64,000 bases of DNA from assembly GCA_028023455.1 (NCBI GenBank), contig JAQFVV010006221.1, positions 3,671,166 to 3,735,165 of the forward strand, written 5' to 3'. Below the pieces are notes generated by a model. That model had not been told where the DNA came from. It made no database searches and saw only the letters and a list, made by a program, of their open reading frames with translations. Made by a program: the position numbers and the translations under genes. This DNA comes from Epiperipatus broadwayi. Lineage: Eukaryota > Onychophora > Udeonychophora > Euonychophora > Peripatidae. Shown here piece after piece: positions 12,109 to 25,300 of this stretch (position 1 is its first letter; the number at the start of each line of letters is the position of its first letter).

Positions 12109-12814
12109 AAAATTTGGTACTTGTGAATTTTTGATTAAACCAAGATGGCACCCCATATTTTTGATAAATATATAGTTTCAAGATGTGTTAGTTGTTAAAT
12201 TAAAACAAAAATAATAAATTAATTGTTAATTTTTTTAAATATATATATATATTGATAAATTTCATCAATAACATTAGTTTTATTTCATTTTTTTTTACGT
12301 TATAATGTGAGAAATGATGAGACACTCTTAACATTGTTGTACTTTGGTTCAATTTAACTTTTTTTTTTGTCAGCAGTTTTTTTAGTAAATTGTCATAATG
12401 ATACAAATTTGGAACTTTACTGTCACAGAACATGATGCGGTGAACTATTTCCAAAGATATAGGGTTGTGCCCTTCTGAAAAGTGTATATTAATGTTTGTG
12501 ATATGATTGCATGCCACTGACATGAATAAGGTGTAAATATTGTATTTATATATTTTTTTCACTTTTCTGTTAATAAGTTAATTAAAAAAAAAGAAAATAA
12601 ACTGTAAATATTGTAATTAATTTTTCCACAATTATTTCTCTTTTTAAAATAACAATAATAAATTTTTTAAATATAGTTATTAAATATAATGTTTCCTAGC
12701 AGGAAATTTTTTTAAAACACTTTGGAGATGGGTGGAAAGGCAAAAACTGTAGATTTATCAAAAATCTGGGCTGCCATTTTGGTTTACTTGAAAACTCACA
12801 AGTACCAAAAATTT
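12109..12814. mobile_element. Element with ~66 bp terminal inverted repeats
   Basis: Left end 12109-12174 and right end 12748-12814 are reverse complements with roughly 80-85% identity: TTGGTACTTGTG, AAACCAAGATGGC and ATTTTTGATAAAT on the left have exact or near-exact partners on the right. Similarity stops abruptly outside, giving an element of about 706 bp. Inside, a minus-strand frame (12562-12200) encodes 120 codons, including FSEGHNPISLEIVHRI, which I cannot assign. No D-D-E signature is visible. It is probably a non-autonomous DNA transposon. Confidence 0.65.
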
Positions 12815-15165
12815 ATAGCTAAATACTTACATGCCTAATTTTCTTCACTGTTTAAATAATAAAACTATTATGATTAGTTTATAAATCTTTTAAAATCTAT
12901 TTATGCTATATGTGTTAAATATGTTTACCAACCAATAACTAATTATAGAAAATATTCAAATAAATGAACAGTATATATATAAAACAAAATATAAAAAGGC
13001 ATTTTAAATAAATGAAATATAAACACTTAAATTAATGTGTTTTATAAGCTAAACCAAAAAAAACATTTTCAGATATATTTATTGAATATATATTATTCTT
13101 TAATATCTACAATATGTATATACACATATACCCATATATATTATCCAAATTTACTTTTGGGATAGTATATTTTAGCATAAATCCATTTATAACAATCACG
13201 TTTAATAAATACATAAATGATTATTAATTATTTTTTATTAGATTAGAAATTATTTGATCTAACCTCAGATATAGACTTTAAATTTAAGAATACCATAGTT
13301 TGAGCAATTTTTTACTTAGCTAATAACAAATACCGATTTTAATTAGTATTGGTTAGTTAGATATATTGGTTATATTGTAAAAATAAATCCTAAGTTTGAT
13401 TGAATTCTAAATAAACTTTCAACTACATTCGTATAATACATTATATATATATATTACATTTTATTGATAGACTAATAATTTCCTAAATATATGTAAAAAA
13501 AAAACTTGTTTCATTATTAATTAGTATATTCAAATTGTTGGTCTATGCTGTTTTGAATATTTTTATGAAATCAAAAAAATGTGATTGAAATGTATATATT
13601 TTCATAAACAAATTCATCTATATATTTGGTATTGTATTGTATATTTTAAAAATCACATTTTGTCATATAAAAAAATTTCTTAATAATTAAATCAAATATA
13701 TACAATTTTTTGTTGTTGTTTTAGTTTTATTTCTTACACTTCCAGTAATAGTATCAAATAAATTTATAAAATGATTTAATGAATAGTTATAAATTTACCA
13801 CAAACAATTTGATTGAAATTTAAATTTATTAGCAGTATATGTTGACAATGATAGCCGCTAAGAAGTAGTATTTTTAAATTTAACCTATAAAGTGATAAAT
13901 ATGACCTTTATTCATTAATAAAATTTGTTTCCTTATAGGTAGTATGTGTCGTGTTATTTAAATTATACGTTGCTTGTTGTTTGCTAAAATTATTGTGTAG
14001 AAATTAAAATCAGAAATGATTTGAATTTTTATACTTTGAGACATTTAAACTTTGTTTTAATATATACGCAAATGTAGGTCATCTAACTGCTTACCTACAT
14101 TCTGTCACATATGTACACACACATATATATTCATTTCTTTTCTTTTATATATGCAAGATATTTATTGTATAAATCAATAAAACAATATTTAGTAGAATAT
14201 TTATTATAAATGTGAAAAAAGCAATGTTGAAAAAAATAATAATAATAAAATTAGTTCTATGACATTCAGCATGCTTTCATTAGAAAATTGGTTGTTTATT
14301 TTTTTCTTTTTTTAGTAAATATGAACTATTTGTTTACGTTATCTTAGTAAGATATAGAAATGTGTGTGTATGTATGTATGTAAGCCGTTTTACCAAAGAC
14401 TGATAAAAAGAGAATTATGACCAAACGATAATACTTAATAAACATAGTTGACATTTGACATTGACTGTTATTTTTTAAATAATTTATTTTAGAAATGCAA
14501 TGAAGACTTACAAGTGATCATATATAATCTATTATAATAAAGTAAATTAATTAAAATATAAAATGTCATCGGACCATGAGAGAAGTTCAAAAAAGCCAAT
14601 CCAAATCATCTTATCTGAAATCTATTTCTTCTGTTATATCTATTCTCATCTTTTTTTAATCTTTCAATTTTACAAATTTCTCTAATATATCTTTTTTTTT
14701 TAATTCTAAGAATATTATGGAATTTTTATTCTTTAATATATATATATATATCTTTTTTTCAAGTTCAGTCTTTTCAACACTCAATTTTTCTAATCATATA
14801 AAGTTTATTTTTTCAGTTTTGTTTTTCAATTAATGTTTCAATTTCACTCTTTCTTCTTAATAATCTAATTTTGGGCTAAATATAAAATTAAAAACTCACA
14901 TTTGAAGCATTTTCTATTTGACTCTAAAAATAACAAAGCAGGCTCAATATGCCCTAAATAATAGTTGAACTTGATTTCTACAACTAAAAAAAATTTCAAA
15001 ACTCTGTAATTAATATAACATAGAGAAGTCACTAGTATTTATTAATTATTTCCAAGTTGTTTTCATAAAAATTCATTTTAATTATTATTTTCTTATTTTT
15101 TTTCACCATAAATTAAACAGCTCCATCTGGAAGATATTCTAAGTTTTAAATTGCGCTTTACACAA
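12815..15165. other. AT-rich sequence without recognised features
   Basis: About 2.35 kb with TA microsatellites (for example near 13442 and 14738), poly-A/T runs and a GTAT tract near 14366. No credible gene, RNA or element ends. Confidence 0.5.
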
Positions 15166-15169
15166 AAAA

Positions 15170-15600
15170 GTGAAGCTTAGTATTATTAGAAAAAGAATTA
15201 TAAGGCTTAGCGCTTTTGGGGAACTTAGGTCTCCATATTCATAGCCTATCTTGGGAGTGTCAGCTTACATTGAAATTTTAAGTGAAGCTTGGCAGTAATT
15301 TATGCAAAATTTATTCAAAGTTTTCTTTCATGTAGACCATTTTCTGAAGATTGCAAAGCATGATTCTTTTCACATTATTGCATAGTTGTCATTTGCAATA
15401 AAGCACACCTCCTTTATTTTTCATTTCATATCATTATGCTCAGTGCACAATGCCCTTGCCAAAGTGGGTTCAAACACATGGCCTGTTGTTTTTTTGGGCT
15501 CAAAGAATATGGATTTGTGTTGTGAATTGACTTATGTACTCAAATCAAACTTTGTTTTGCCTGGAAGACATGAGTGGGAAGATTCAGGCATGTAACCTTG
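15170..15600 (+). repeat. Repeat X, partial copy
   Basis: Matches the first part of 40815-41200 in the same orientation: GGCTTAGCGCTTTT, CATATTCATAGC, TTTATGCAAA, TTGCAAAGCATG.TTCT, GTGGGTTCAAA and GCCTGTT appear in order with comparable spacing. The short open frame 15386-15595 is not a recognisable protein. Richer in G+C than its flanks. Confidence 0.6.
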
Positions 15601-15906
15601 TAAAAATTCTTGTGGTTTGAACAATGTTTATTCATTTGTTGTTCCAAAATAATTACATGATAGTTTGAAAAATGATTTTTTTTTTGTAATTTACCTTTGA
15701 AGTGTGTATAGATTGAATTAAACATATTATCATCAGTCATACTCATGTTATCATTTACTAGAGCAGTAGGGACTCTAGATGCAGGGAGATTGACCTAGTG
15801 CCTATTTTATATATTATCTTGATGTGACCTTGTAAGAAAGAGTTATTTTTTATAGAAAAATATTCCTTTAGTACATATATAAAGATCCATAAGGTTTTTT
15901 TTTTAC

Positions 15907-15972
15907 ATTTTTAATATAAATTGACTGTTGTTGTTCACAATTTTTAATATAAATTGACTGTTGTTGTTCACA
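15907..15972. repeat. Two-copy tandem repeat, 33 bp unit
   Basis: A 33 bp unit containing TTTTTAATATAAATTGACTG followed by TTGTTGTTCACA is present twice head to tail without a mismatch, so the duplication is recent. It sits in non-coding DNA. Confidence 0.9.
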
Positions 15973-16432
15973 ATTTCTATCCAATAGCAATTATCCCATC
16001 CACAAATAAAAATATTTCATCAATACCACAATACAAAATATAAGATCAATATACATGGTACCATTAGAAATTAAATTACTTGAAAAGGTATTAAAAAACA
16101 AGATGGAGCTATGTCTAGTACCACTACTGTCACAGTCACAATTTGCTAAAAAAGAATTGTCAACAGGACAAGCAGTATTATTTATTATTCAAGACAGTCA
16201 TGTGTAAAATGTAAAGTAATGCAGTCCAATGGTAATATATATCAACATTAAAACAGGTTTTGATTCTATACTGAAATAGTGTATTCCATCAGACTACATG
16301 TTTCACCTACTATATCCCATAGTAGTACTCATATCAACTTTAAACCCCATCGAGTGCACATATATCTATATATCTGTATATCTGTGTAAAGATATATGTG
16401 TGTAAATGTCATTATATATGTATCAGCACACC

Positions 16433-16454
16433 TATATATATATATATATATATA
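16433..16454. repeat. (TA)n microsatellite
   Basis: An uninterrupted TA run of about 22 bases, preceded by imperfect TATC/TATG repeats from 16364. One of many in the window. Confidence 0.9.
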
Positions 16455-16779
16455 CGAGTATAAGCTGTGACACATAATAGACTTAGTGATGTTACAATGC
16501 AATTATATTTAAATATTTAAATTATTATAAATATATGATTATAAATTTATTTCTTTATTTTCTTAAGATCACATGTACATGTATAATTTCACAGATAACC
16601 AGCATACATATATAACAAAATGTTTATATAATAAATTGTTAACTTAGTAAATTTAAAATCAATTTTATTACCAATAAATCATGCCACATGCACCTGTTTA
16701 AAATTGAGTGTCAACAAGTCTGTAATTTGACAATAACAAATCTTAATGTATACCTTAGTGAAAGCAAACCTGATCAAGG

Positions 16780-17290
16780 CAGCACTATTTTCTATTTACT
16801 TGGGGATCGAGTTGGCTACACTAGGATGAAATTTGTTTTGATTAGAAAAATTTAACAATAGAAAAGCTAAATTTGTAATTTTAACCAAAACTTGTAAACA
16901 AGTTAATGGGTTTTTATGCTGTAAACCTAGCTTATGGGAAAATGCCATAGAGAGGTAGAAATTGTTATAAACCCTGGATTTTTCCACTGTAAAGATATAT
17001 ACACTCTATAATCCAAGTTATTGCTACGTGAATCCATGCAGGTTTGCATCTTATCAGTAAGTGGCTAAAAAGGTCCACATATTTGCCATCTTCCTTTGGG
17101 AGAATAGTGACCTTTAGCCCATCCTGCATGCTGCCATGATAATCATCATTGCTGCCAAGATGGAGAAATTCAGCTACCAACTACTGCCACAAGAAGGGTG
17201 TCATGGATGAACAACTTACCAGAGAAAGTGTCAGCACCTACTCACAATGCTGGTCAACTTAGCCCCAAGAAGAAAATTGGAAATACTTCT
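16780..17290. other. G+C-richer segment with overlapping minus-strand ORFs
   Basis: Less AT-rich than its surroundings. Two overlapping minus-strand frames (17180-16965 and 16987-16796) together span about 130 codons (HLGSNDDYHGSMQDGLKVTI in the first). A consensus-like 5' splice site (CTGGTAAGTTG on the minus strand) lies upstream at about 17214-17224. I recognise no domain. It may be a repeat fragment or a fossil exon. Confidence 0.3.
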
Positions 17291-20200
17291 TCACTGCAGA
17301 GCTCTATAAACCTATTTGTAAAACTAATAATAGTTTAAATAAGCTAACTATTATTAATGTTCATAAAATATAAATTCTCAATTAATTAAAACTCTTGTAA
17401 AATAAAACTGTCTAAATGTAACTAAACTTGCCTATAAATGTAATTTTCATATAACTTATTCTTTAACTGTAATTGGTTATTATTTAAAATCTTTTATAAT
17501 CTGCGACCATGCCTATCTTTCTCATCTGATTGTTTCTTTTCTTTTGTTAGATTTATAAGTTGTGATATGCCAATATTTCAAAGTAGAGAGTAATTAATTT
17601 AATAAACTTTTGGGAGAGATGATTAGAAGCACTCCAGTATAATATTATCATTGCTTTTTAGATGATAGAAATTGCTGCTTTGAAAATCTATTCTATGAGA
17701 TAACATATTGTTATGTGCTCATTGTTATCTATATTTAGTTATTTAATATTTGTTAGTATAATTATTAAAGTTTGTTTAATCAGTTCAAATTATTATTATA
17801 TCTGTTAGTTGGATAGTGACCAGGGATGATATTATAAGCATATTTGTAAATGTTGTAATGCCTGAAATATGCTTTTTCCTCCCTAATTTTGTTATAAAGA
17901 ATTATATACAGATTAAATATATATCAACTAGATTGATATTTAATTAACCCTATCCTAGCATTATTAGGATATGCTATCTTAAGAACTGGGTTAAGGAGTT
18001 TTAGCAGACTGAAACTTTAGATATTTAAGTGCACTTTTTAGTTGTTTAAATATATATTAGTATTATTATTAAGCATTGTGAATGTGTCTTCATTAAGCAC
18101 ATAATATGCAATAATGCCTTGTGATGTCTTCTTAAATGGGTTTCTGGTGACAGGCCAACCATTATTTAGTTTGGATAGCTATATTTTTAGAACTAGAACA
18201 CAAAGATCCAGAACCTTATTCAAAGCTTATCCAACTCACCAAACTAGTAATGTTTCTCATTATGCTAGCAAGCCATCCAGTCCAAGGGTACCAAATACTA
18301 GGTACTGAATCCTGTAATTAACTGCACATTCGTATCATGATCTTTAATATTTTAGCACCATAGTCTCAGATGACAATATATGGTGACCAGTTCATTGCAT
18401 CTTAGTAGTAAACTTCAGCATTATCCTGAATTTTGAATCTGGTTTTACCCAATGAATCTGTATTTTGAGCAAATTGATTGTTTGGGAATGGTATATTAGA
18501 ATTAGTAGCTTAATGCTCTTTATTCATATCATCCTGAAAAATGTTTCTTTGCTATTAGCAAACCTAGATAATTAATTATACAAATTGCATTGCTATCAAG
18601 ATGAGACTACTGTATCATTATCCAGCTCATCACTATTGTAATGCCTGCATGTGTAACCCCCCATTCATCCAATACTAAATATTTCTGTTTTTTTATTTTT
18701 AATAATTCATTTAATTCTTATTTTATTAAATATATTTAAAATTATCATTGTTTAATGTGTTTTATTGCAGTCCACCCCAAATCATCCAATCTTTATTGAT
18801 ATATATATATATTATGCATTGTCTTATTAAGTCATAGAGTATTGAGTTTATTTAGTCTTTTCTTATAGTTAAATTATTAATTTACTCACCCCCCCACCCC
18901 AGAGCCTCACATTTCTCCCTTTGCTATGCCAGTTCCTGAAGAAATTGAGACTGAGTGTAACCTCATAAATGTCATCCATAGGGTATTAAATCACAGAATG
19001 CTGGGAAATGGGTTGAAGTTGGTCAAATTTGAGATCTCACCATCACGGTTCAGTCAGCTTTGTTACATTTTGTCTGAACTCTGTATTTTGTTGCATGAAT
19101 GTACCAATATAAGCATTACAGTACCAATTGAAATTCTTGTATAAACTTTAAAAAATACTAACATATATACATTATAAACATGGAAATACGTATTACTTTA
19201 ATGGAAAAAATATCCCCCTCACTTAACTTAAGTTAATTAATATTTCAATTATCACTGTTTAGTGCTTTATTATTTACAACTTACATAAATCAATTCCTTA
19301 GCAGCATAAAAATATATCTGATAGGACTATAATATATTCATGGATTGTGTTGCATAGCATACATGGACTATAATACAGTTTTCCTTATAACTAAAAAAGA
19401 AATTCTGATATTAGTAAAAAATCATGAAGAAATTTACCAACTAAACTTGAATTCAGTTTTGACAAATCATGTGCATGGTACATATTCACAGATAAATTAT
19501 ATACAAACACATTTCTTGGCTTACCAACTATTTTTTCTTTCTGAGCGATATGGCTACGCAAAAGCTAATATAAGATAAATTGTTGCAATCAACAAAATAT
19601 ATAACATATATTTTCATAGGCATACCTCTCACACTATTCTAAGATAACACTTATCAATATGCTTATCATCACAAAGATAACCTACTACTTACCTGTCATA
19701 ATCTTTACAAAATTATTCATCTCAAAGGAATTTTCACTGCGCAGAAAGCTCTTGTGGGAAAATAAAACATTTGTAATTTCACTCAGAAAATTACAGTTTC
19801 ATAATGATCAAAATGGATTAGGACACTATAAACAATTTGTGTGTGTAGGATCCAAAAATCTATTAACCTTATGTCAATTATGATAAGATTATTTCCACAT
19901 CTAGAGATAATACTTAAGATACCACCAACAGATAAGCCTCCACCATATACAAAATATCTTCAAACAATTCTAGTACCAATTAACCTAATGACAAATATTA
20001 AGATAACATTTCCACAAAAAAAATGGCAATATTAAAAAATCCATGCCCTTTTATATCTGAACATAAATGAAGTCGCTGACCCTCCATTGCTTAGCATTAA
20101 TAATAGCAACTGATAAAAAGATTTAAGTATTGGACTCTTGAGCCAAAATATTATGATTTTATGGCAAAAATAAATATGTGGTCTTTGCCTATATTATATT

Positions 20201-21370
20201 TTTTGAGGTATAAGAGAAATCTTATCAACATAGAAACTATATGTCAATTATATTTTCAAGGAAAAGTAAGACCAAAAGCATGTGTTTTTTAAATGTTAGT
20301 AGCTACAAGATGCTTGACCATACATCACAAAATACTTTGGAAAACCAATAGTACAATTGAATCGATCATTAATTCTTTCCCAAAAGCTTGATTAGCAGAA
20401 ATAAGAATCATCACATGTATATTTTATGCTCAGTAGTGCACATGATGCTTATTTCTTTATGACAGTGACACAAGAACATACATGAGTACATTTAAAAACA
20501 AAGTAGACACAATTAAACAGACAAAAAATTTACGCCTCTAGATATATTTGTAGCTACATGGTCACTTATTTATCAATAATCTATAGTAAGATATTATAAT
20601 TATAATTTCTCAATTTTTTTTAATAGTCTGATATATTCGTTATATTTTTGTATGTTGAACAATATGTTTTGTTTTTTCTTGTTTTTAATTCTAACAAATT
20701 GTAAATATGTCAAGTTCTTTATATTGTTTTTATTTTTCATTTCTATTGTAGTATATTAAGTGTTTTATCTATAAAATTCCCATTGAAACTAAATTAACCA
20801 ACTCCCTACAAAACTTTTCTTATTTAACAAATTATATTTTTAATTGTAAAAAATGTTTAAGTTCTTAACTTTTTCAAGATGTATGAGTATTTAAGATGTT
20901 TTTCTTTGATAAATGATTTCATTGGTATAATTTACTGTTAATTATTTATTCAAAGTTATTTATTTATTTTTAATAAGGATTAATTATTTATCGAGTTTCT
21001 TATGCAATTATAAACCAGTCTCATAATGATAAAATTATAAATTGTGAACAGATATAGCCATTTATATTAGAAAACAAATTATTAATGATAGAAAAATCCG
21101 TTTTAAGTGTGTATATAATAACTACATTTTGTTATCAAATAAAAGATGAAAATAATATTCTAGTTTTGTTACATATAATTTTTAAATATGTGGCAAAACT
21201 TCGGGGGGGGGGGGTTGTAATTGTGCTATAAATTTTACTTTGTTAAAAATATACTAGCTCCATAAATCATTGGTGTTATTATCAAAACAATATTTTAAAA
21301 ATGCAATATAGCTCATATGACAGGCACTTATTTCATAAGAGACATTTTTTAGAAACATTTATTTATGTAT
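17291..21370. other. AT-rich stretch with scattered unrecognised frames
   Basis: Mostly AT-rich. Slightly G+C-richer islands at 18100-18660 and 18890-19145 carry frames of 64 and 72 codons that I cannot assign. A C-rich run (CCCCCCCACCCC) lies near 18890 and a run of 12 G at 21203-21214. Frames at 19345-20035 (64-77 codons) show no domain. No paired repeats were evident. Confidence 0.4.
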
Positions 21371-22215
21371 ATAAAGTAAATACTGCCTAAAGCTATACTA
21401 GTAATTATAAATAAAATAGAAATTCATATAACATTACAATCCCATCCAAAAAACTAAATTTTACTAAAATTCTTCCACAACCATAATTTCATGTATTAAC
21501 AAATAGACTTTTTCAAAAAAAAAAATCGACTAACCATACCACATATATATAGAAAACAAAATTGCTTTCCCATCGTTTACTTCAAAAACCAACTTCTTTT
21601 AACATCAAAGGATGTCTTAATGAGATTGGTGGTCTCAGATTCAAAATATTTTATCATCAAACTTTTTTGTTAATAGATGAAACAGGCAAAACTCACTATA
21701 TATATTGCCACACACAGCAAGCTAGAGTAATCAATGAATGTCAGAAGGCTTGTGCATAAAATCCGCATCTAGTGCCTACTCATCCAATTTCCCTAGACTA
21801 GTTTCTGGCTTATGGTCTTCATCAGTGAGGAGCCTTGGATCTGAGAGCACTGCATCTAGATCCAAGGCTCCTCACTGATGAAGGCCATAAACCAGAAACT
21901 AGTCTGGGGAAATTGGATGAGTAGGCACTAGATGGGGATTTTATGCACAAGCCTTCTGGCATCCATTGATTACTCTAGCTTATTGTGTGTGGCAATATAT
22001 ATATAGTGAGTTTTGCCTGTTTTAACAACAGTTATACACAAGCATAAGAGGAGGTGGTCATGTGATGTTTATTGGCTTAATAGATGAAACCATGACTGTG
22101 GAAGAATTTTAATAAAATTTAGTTTTTTGACAAGTATTATAATGTTATATGAATTTCTATTTTATATATATATAGCTTTAAAGTAATAATATCATTGAGT
22201 TAGGCAGTAATAAAA
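21370..22215. mobile_element. Large foldback with near-perfect hairpin core
   Basis: The core has arms 21681-21842 and 21858-22024, nearly perfect reverse complements with a 15-base loop. It belongs to the same family as 7683-9030 (AACAGGCAAAACTC end, AGAGTAATCAATG, TAGTGCCTACTCATCCAATT, AGGAGCCTTGGATCTGAGAG). Outside the core a second pair of arms is complementary: 21405-21493 against 22081-22170 (ATAGAAATTCATATAACATT, AAACTAAATTTTA, AAAATTCTTCCACA), with weaker pairing out to 21370 and 22215. The left spacer (21494-21680) is longer than the right, so one side gained or lost sequence. No transposase is encoded. Confidence 0.85.
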
Positions 22216-22892
22216 TTAATGACCCATTTGTCTTTAAGGAATGGTAAAATTGGAAAATAAATATTTTTTTACTAAAAGATAATTTTATTGATATTTACAT
22301 TGCTTATAAATTTGGCTGTTTGGACAATTAGATGACACATTCATAGAGATAGTGTAATAAAAAAGTTTTTAAAAAAATAATTGTTATATAGTAAAACAAA
22401 GCACCACATGTCTCTAGATTATACTTCACACATTTATTCACTGAAAAAAGTAATTATATTATTGCACTTAAGATACATCTATATAATTATATGTCATCAT
22501 TGTGTGATCAATAGTTCTATAACAATAGAATTATTTATAATTTATGACTACAGTGATCAGTTATTTTGAGTTCCCAGTCCAATAGTCTAAATGGTAAAAA
22601 ATAGATTAGAATATTATTTGGTGTCATTTATTGTACTAATATTATTTTTTTAAAATAATCAATATTAAAATAGCTTTCATAATAAATATTTCATTATTGG
22701 GCAAAGTCCTCTGCAACAGCTTCTCATTGATAAAGAGGGAAGATCTTGTCAATTGTTGGGTGATGAGAGTTAATAGTTTTCCATCTTTATTTTATTCTAT
22801 AGCTATCATATTTAAAAATTACCTTGCCTATTTATATGATAGCTAATAATATTCATATTATAATATATGCCAGATGATATCCAATAACATAT
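22216..22892. other. AT-rich sequence without recognised features
   Basis: No credible frame, RNA fold or paired repeat seen. Confidence 0.5.
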
Positions 22893-22990
22893 TAAATGCT
22901 GAATCAGCATTCCTGGTTGGTCCAGAACACCATCTTACACACATAACAAGTGCTCAGTTTATATTAAGATAGGAAACCGCACTTTCTCCA
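22893..22990 (+). repeat. Solo unit of the 5.9 kb foldback family
   Basis: GCTGAATCAGCATT, GTTGGTCCAGAACACCATCT, CACATAACAAGTGCTCAG and TATATTAAGATAG follow the order seen at 5590-5760. No inverted partner is present. Confidence 0.6.
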
Positions 22991-23800
22991 GATATATAAA
23001 ATATACTTGAATTTAAAACATTACAAATTCAGCCTGCATTCTGCCTATCCCTTCTTCTGTGTATTTAAATGGACAAGGTCCTATACATGAGGAATCATAT
23101 TAATTTAAAGTTAACATGGTAATGACAATAATATGGCATTAACAAGGGATTTGGGCATAATCAGATTTTCAGTGATATGGATGGCTGAAGGAGGCTTCTA
23201 TATTATATCTGATCTCCAGGTATATAAAATATACTTGTATTTAAAACATTAAAATCATATAACTGCATAAAATTTCTGAACAGAAGAAAGCTCCACTCAG
23301 TTATAATGCAAATTTACTCAAACATTCTATACATAACCTTTTTAACATTAAATTATTAGTATATAATAAGAAAGAGAAAAATTGTCTGATTTTATTAGAT
23401 CATATTTTGCAATGAAATTTTTTTTCCTTTTTTTTTTTTAAGTTGCCGAGAATTTCGATGAGGAAGTTTTTTTTTTTTTTACTAATAGAGTCTTTAGTGA
23501 TATTTAAAAATGAATAACAAATTTTTAAAAAATCATTTAGATGTCGTTATTAATCTTTATAAATCGTAACTTTGGGAGGATATATATATATATAGTCTTA
23601 TAAAGAAGTTTCAATTTACAATTTTAAAATTTTTTCAATAATATGTGATAGATGAGAATAAATTCTGTCTCACTTTACATGTTCTAAGACTATTTGACAT
23701 GAGTGAAATATGTAGCATAGATATATTCCTGTATACAACTTTTTATTTCTGACAGCTAAGATGAATAGCTATTATTTTCCTTTAGACATTTTACTACCTT

Positions 23801-23877
23801 TAGCTGCCTTACAAGTAGTTGTCCCGGGTTCGCGGGTTCGCTTCCCGGCCGATGCTTTGACACATAGAAAAAAAAAA
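23801..23877 (+). mobile_element. tRNA-derived SINE, 5'-truncated copy
   Basis: Starts inside the anticodon arm (TAGCTGCCTTACAAGTAG) and continues through the T arm (CGGGTTCGCTTCCCG) to an acceptor-like GATGCT, then TGACACAT and a run of A. It is nearly identical to 23905-23985 but lacks the acceptor 5' strand and D arm. The matching part of the opposite foldback arm contains sequence missing here, so this insertion was accompanied by a deletion. Confidence 0.75.
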
Positions 23878-23886
23878 TCTTTGCAA

Positions 23887-24018
23887 CTATTTTAGTAATA
23901 GTCAAGCATTGATGGTCGAGAGATCAGCATAGCTGCCTTACAAGCAGTTGTCCTGGGTTCGCAGGTTCGCTTCCCGGCTGATGCTATGACACATGAAAAA
24001 AAAAACTATTTAGTAATA
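23887..24018 (+). mobile_element. tRNA-derived SINE with target-site duplication
   Basis: Bases 23905-23985 fold as a tRNA: acceptor pair AGCATTG/TGATGCT with G:U pairs, A-box-like TGGTCGAGAGATCAGC, anticodon stem GCTGC/GCAGT around the loop CTTACAA (anticodon UAC, valine-like) and T arm GG-TTCGCTT-CC. The body is 81 nt, 8 more than a standard 73-nt tRNA, because of a repeat of GGTTCGC in the T-arm region. It is followed by TGACACATG and poly-A. The insert is flanked by CTATTTTAGTAATA (23887-23900) and CTATTTAGTAATA (24006-24018), a target-site duplication typical of LINE-mediated retroposition. It is not a functional tRNA gene. Confidence 0.8.
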
Positions 24019-25300
24019 TTAAAATTATTTAGTTATAAAATATATATAAACATATATATTAATTCAAAAATGCATTGTTTTAAAATACTTGATAAAAAAG
24101 AATTCATTTCTTTCTGCATTTAATATATAGTACTACTCTTTGTACACAATAGTCTTCATCAGATCAAATTTCAATGAAAAAAGTTTTATTATCTTATATA
24201 TAAAATCCATATTTTCTCTGTTGTCTGTTTGATGAACACCTGAATGTTTGTCCGATGTCTTGTGTCAAATTCACAAACACTATGTTTATGCAAAGAAAGA
24301 AATTCTCCACTAAATAAAAAAATGCTGAGAAAAAATTAGTACAAATGCTTTTAACTACAGAGATGTAGTATATATTTTACAGTAAAGGTTCGCAGCCAGA
24401 TGCAGAAACAGTGACAAATGTTGATTCATAATTTGGCAAATAGGCACTCCATGCTTTCATGGTCTATCAATCTCTTAATATAATTCAGATGAACAACATA
24501 CTTATTAAAATGTTTTGTTTAATTTACATTAAATCTTTAATGGAATAATATTTTATATAGTGCTATATTTTATAAACAGTAATAATAATAATCAGCTATT
24601 AAAAAGACTTTATCTTGTGATTGGAATTGAGAGTATTCTTTTATAATTTAAATCTTCAAAGCACATGTGCATTAGCTTAATAGGTGATTATTAAATCTTT
24701 AAAAAAAAATGTTAAAACAACCAATTGTTACAAAGAGCAGCATATTAAATGCAGGATGAAAAAAAAAAGTTTTATCATGTATTTTAAACAATGCATTTTT
24801 AATAAACATCAAAATAAACAACACTACCAATAAGCTAATAAGCTACTGCACATGCGCTTTATAAAATAAATGTCTTGTTTACAAAATAAACAATGCATTT
24901 TTGAATTGTTGAAAAAAATATGTTTTATTACTAAATAATTTTAACTTTATTAAAATAGTTGCAAAGATTTAATAGCAGAGGTCTATCTATCCTTTCCAAG
25001 TTACACAAAATAAATAAAAGATTCAAAGGCAGTAAAATGTCTAAAGGAAAATAAAAGCTATTTATCTTAGGTGTCAGAAATAAAAAGTTATATACAGGGA
25101 TATATCTGTGCAACATATTTCACTCATGTTAAAAAGTATTAAAACATGTAGATTGAGACAGAATTTATTCTCATCCATCATCTATTATTGAATAAAAAAA
25201 TTTCATTTTAAATTAAAATTTCTCTTCTTTATAAGTTTAAATATATATCTTCCTAAAGTTATGATTTATAAAGATTAAGAATTAGATCTAAATGATTTTT

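Noticed and set aside
18926-19144. 72-codon ORF in a slightly G+C-richer island as a possible exon
   Set aside because: No recognisable domain, no convincing splice pair and no neighbouring exons. Left as unassigned.
23905-23985. A functional tRNA-Val gene
   Set aside because: The extra 8 nt in the T-arm region, the poly-A tail and the flanking target duplication show a retroposed SINE.
24190-24260. CTTATATATAAAATCCATA...TGTCTGTTTGATG resembling a border motif seen near some Helitrons
   Set aside because: No 3' hairpin with a CTRR end or second copy could be found nearby.
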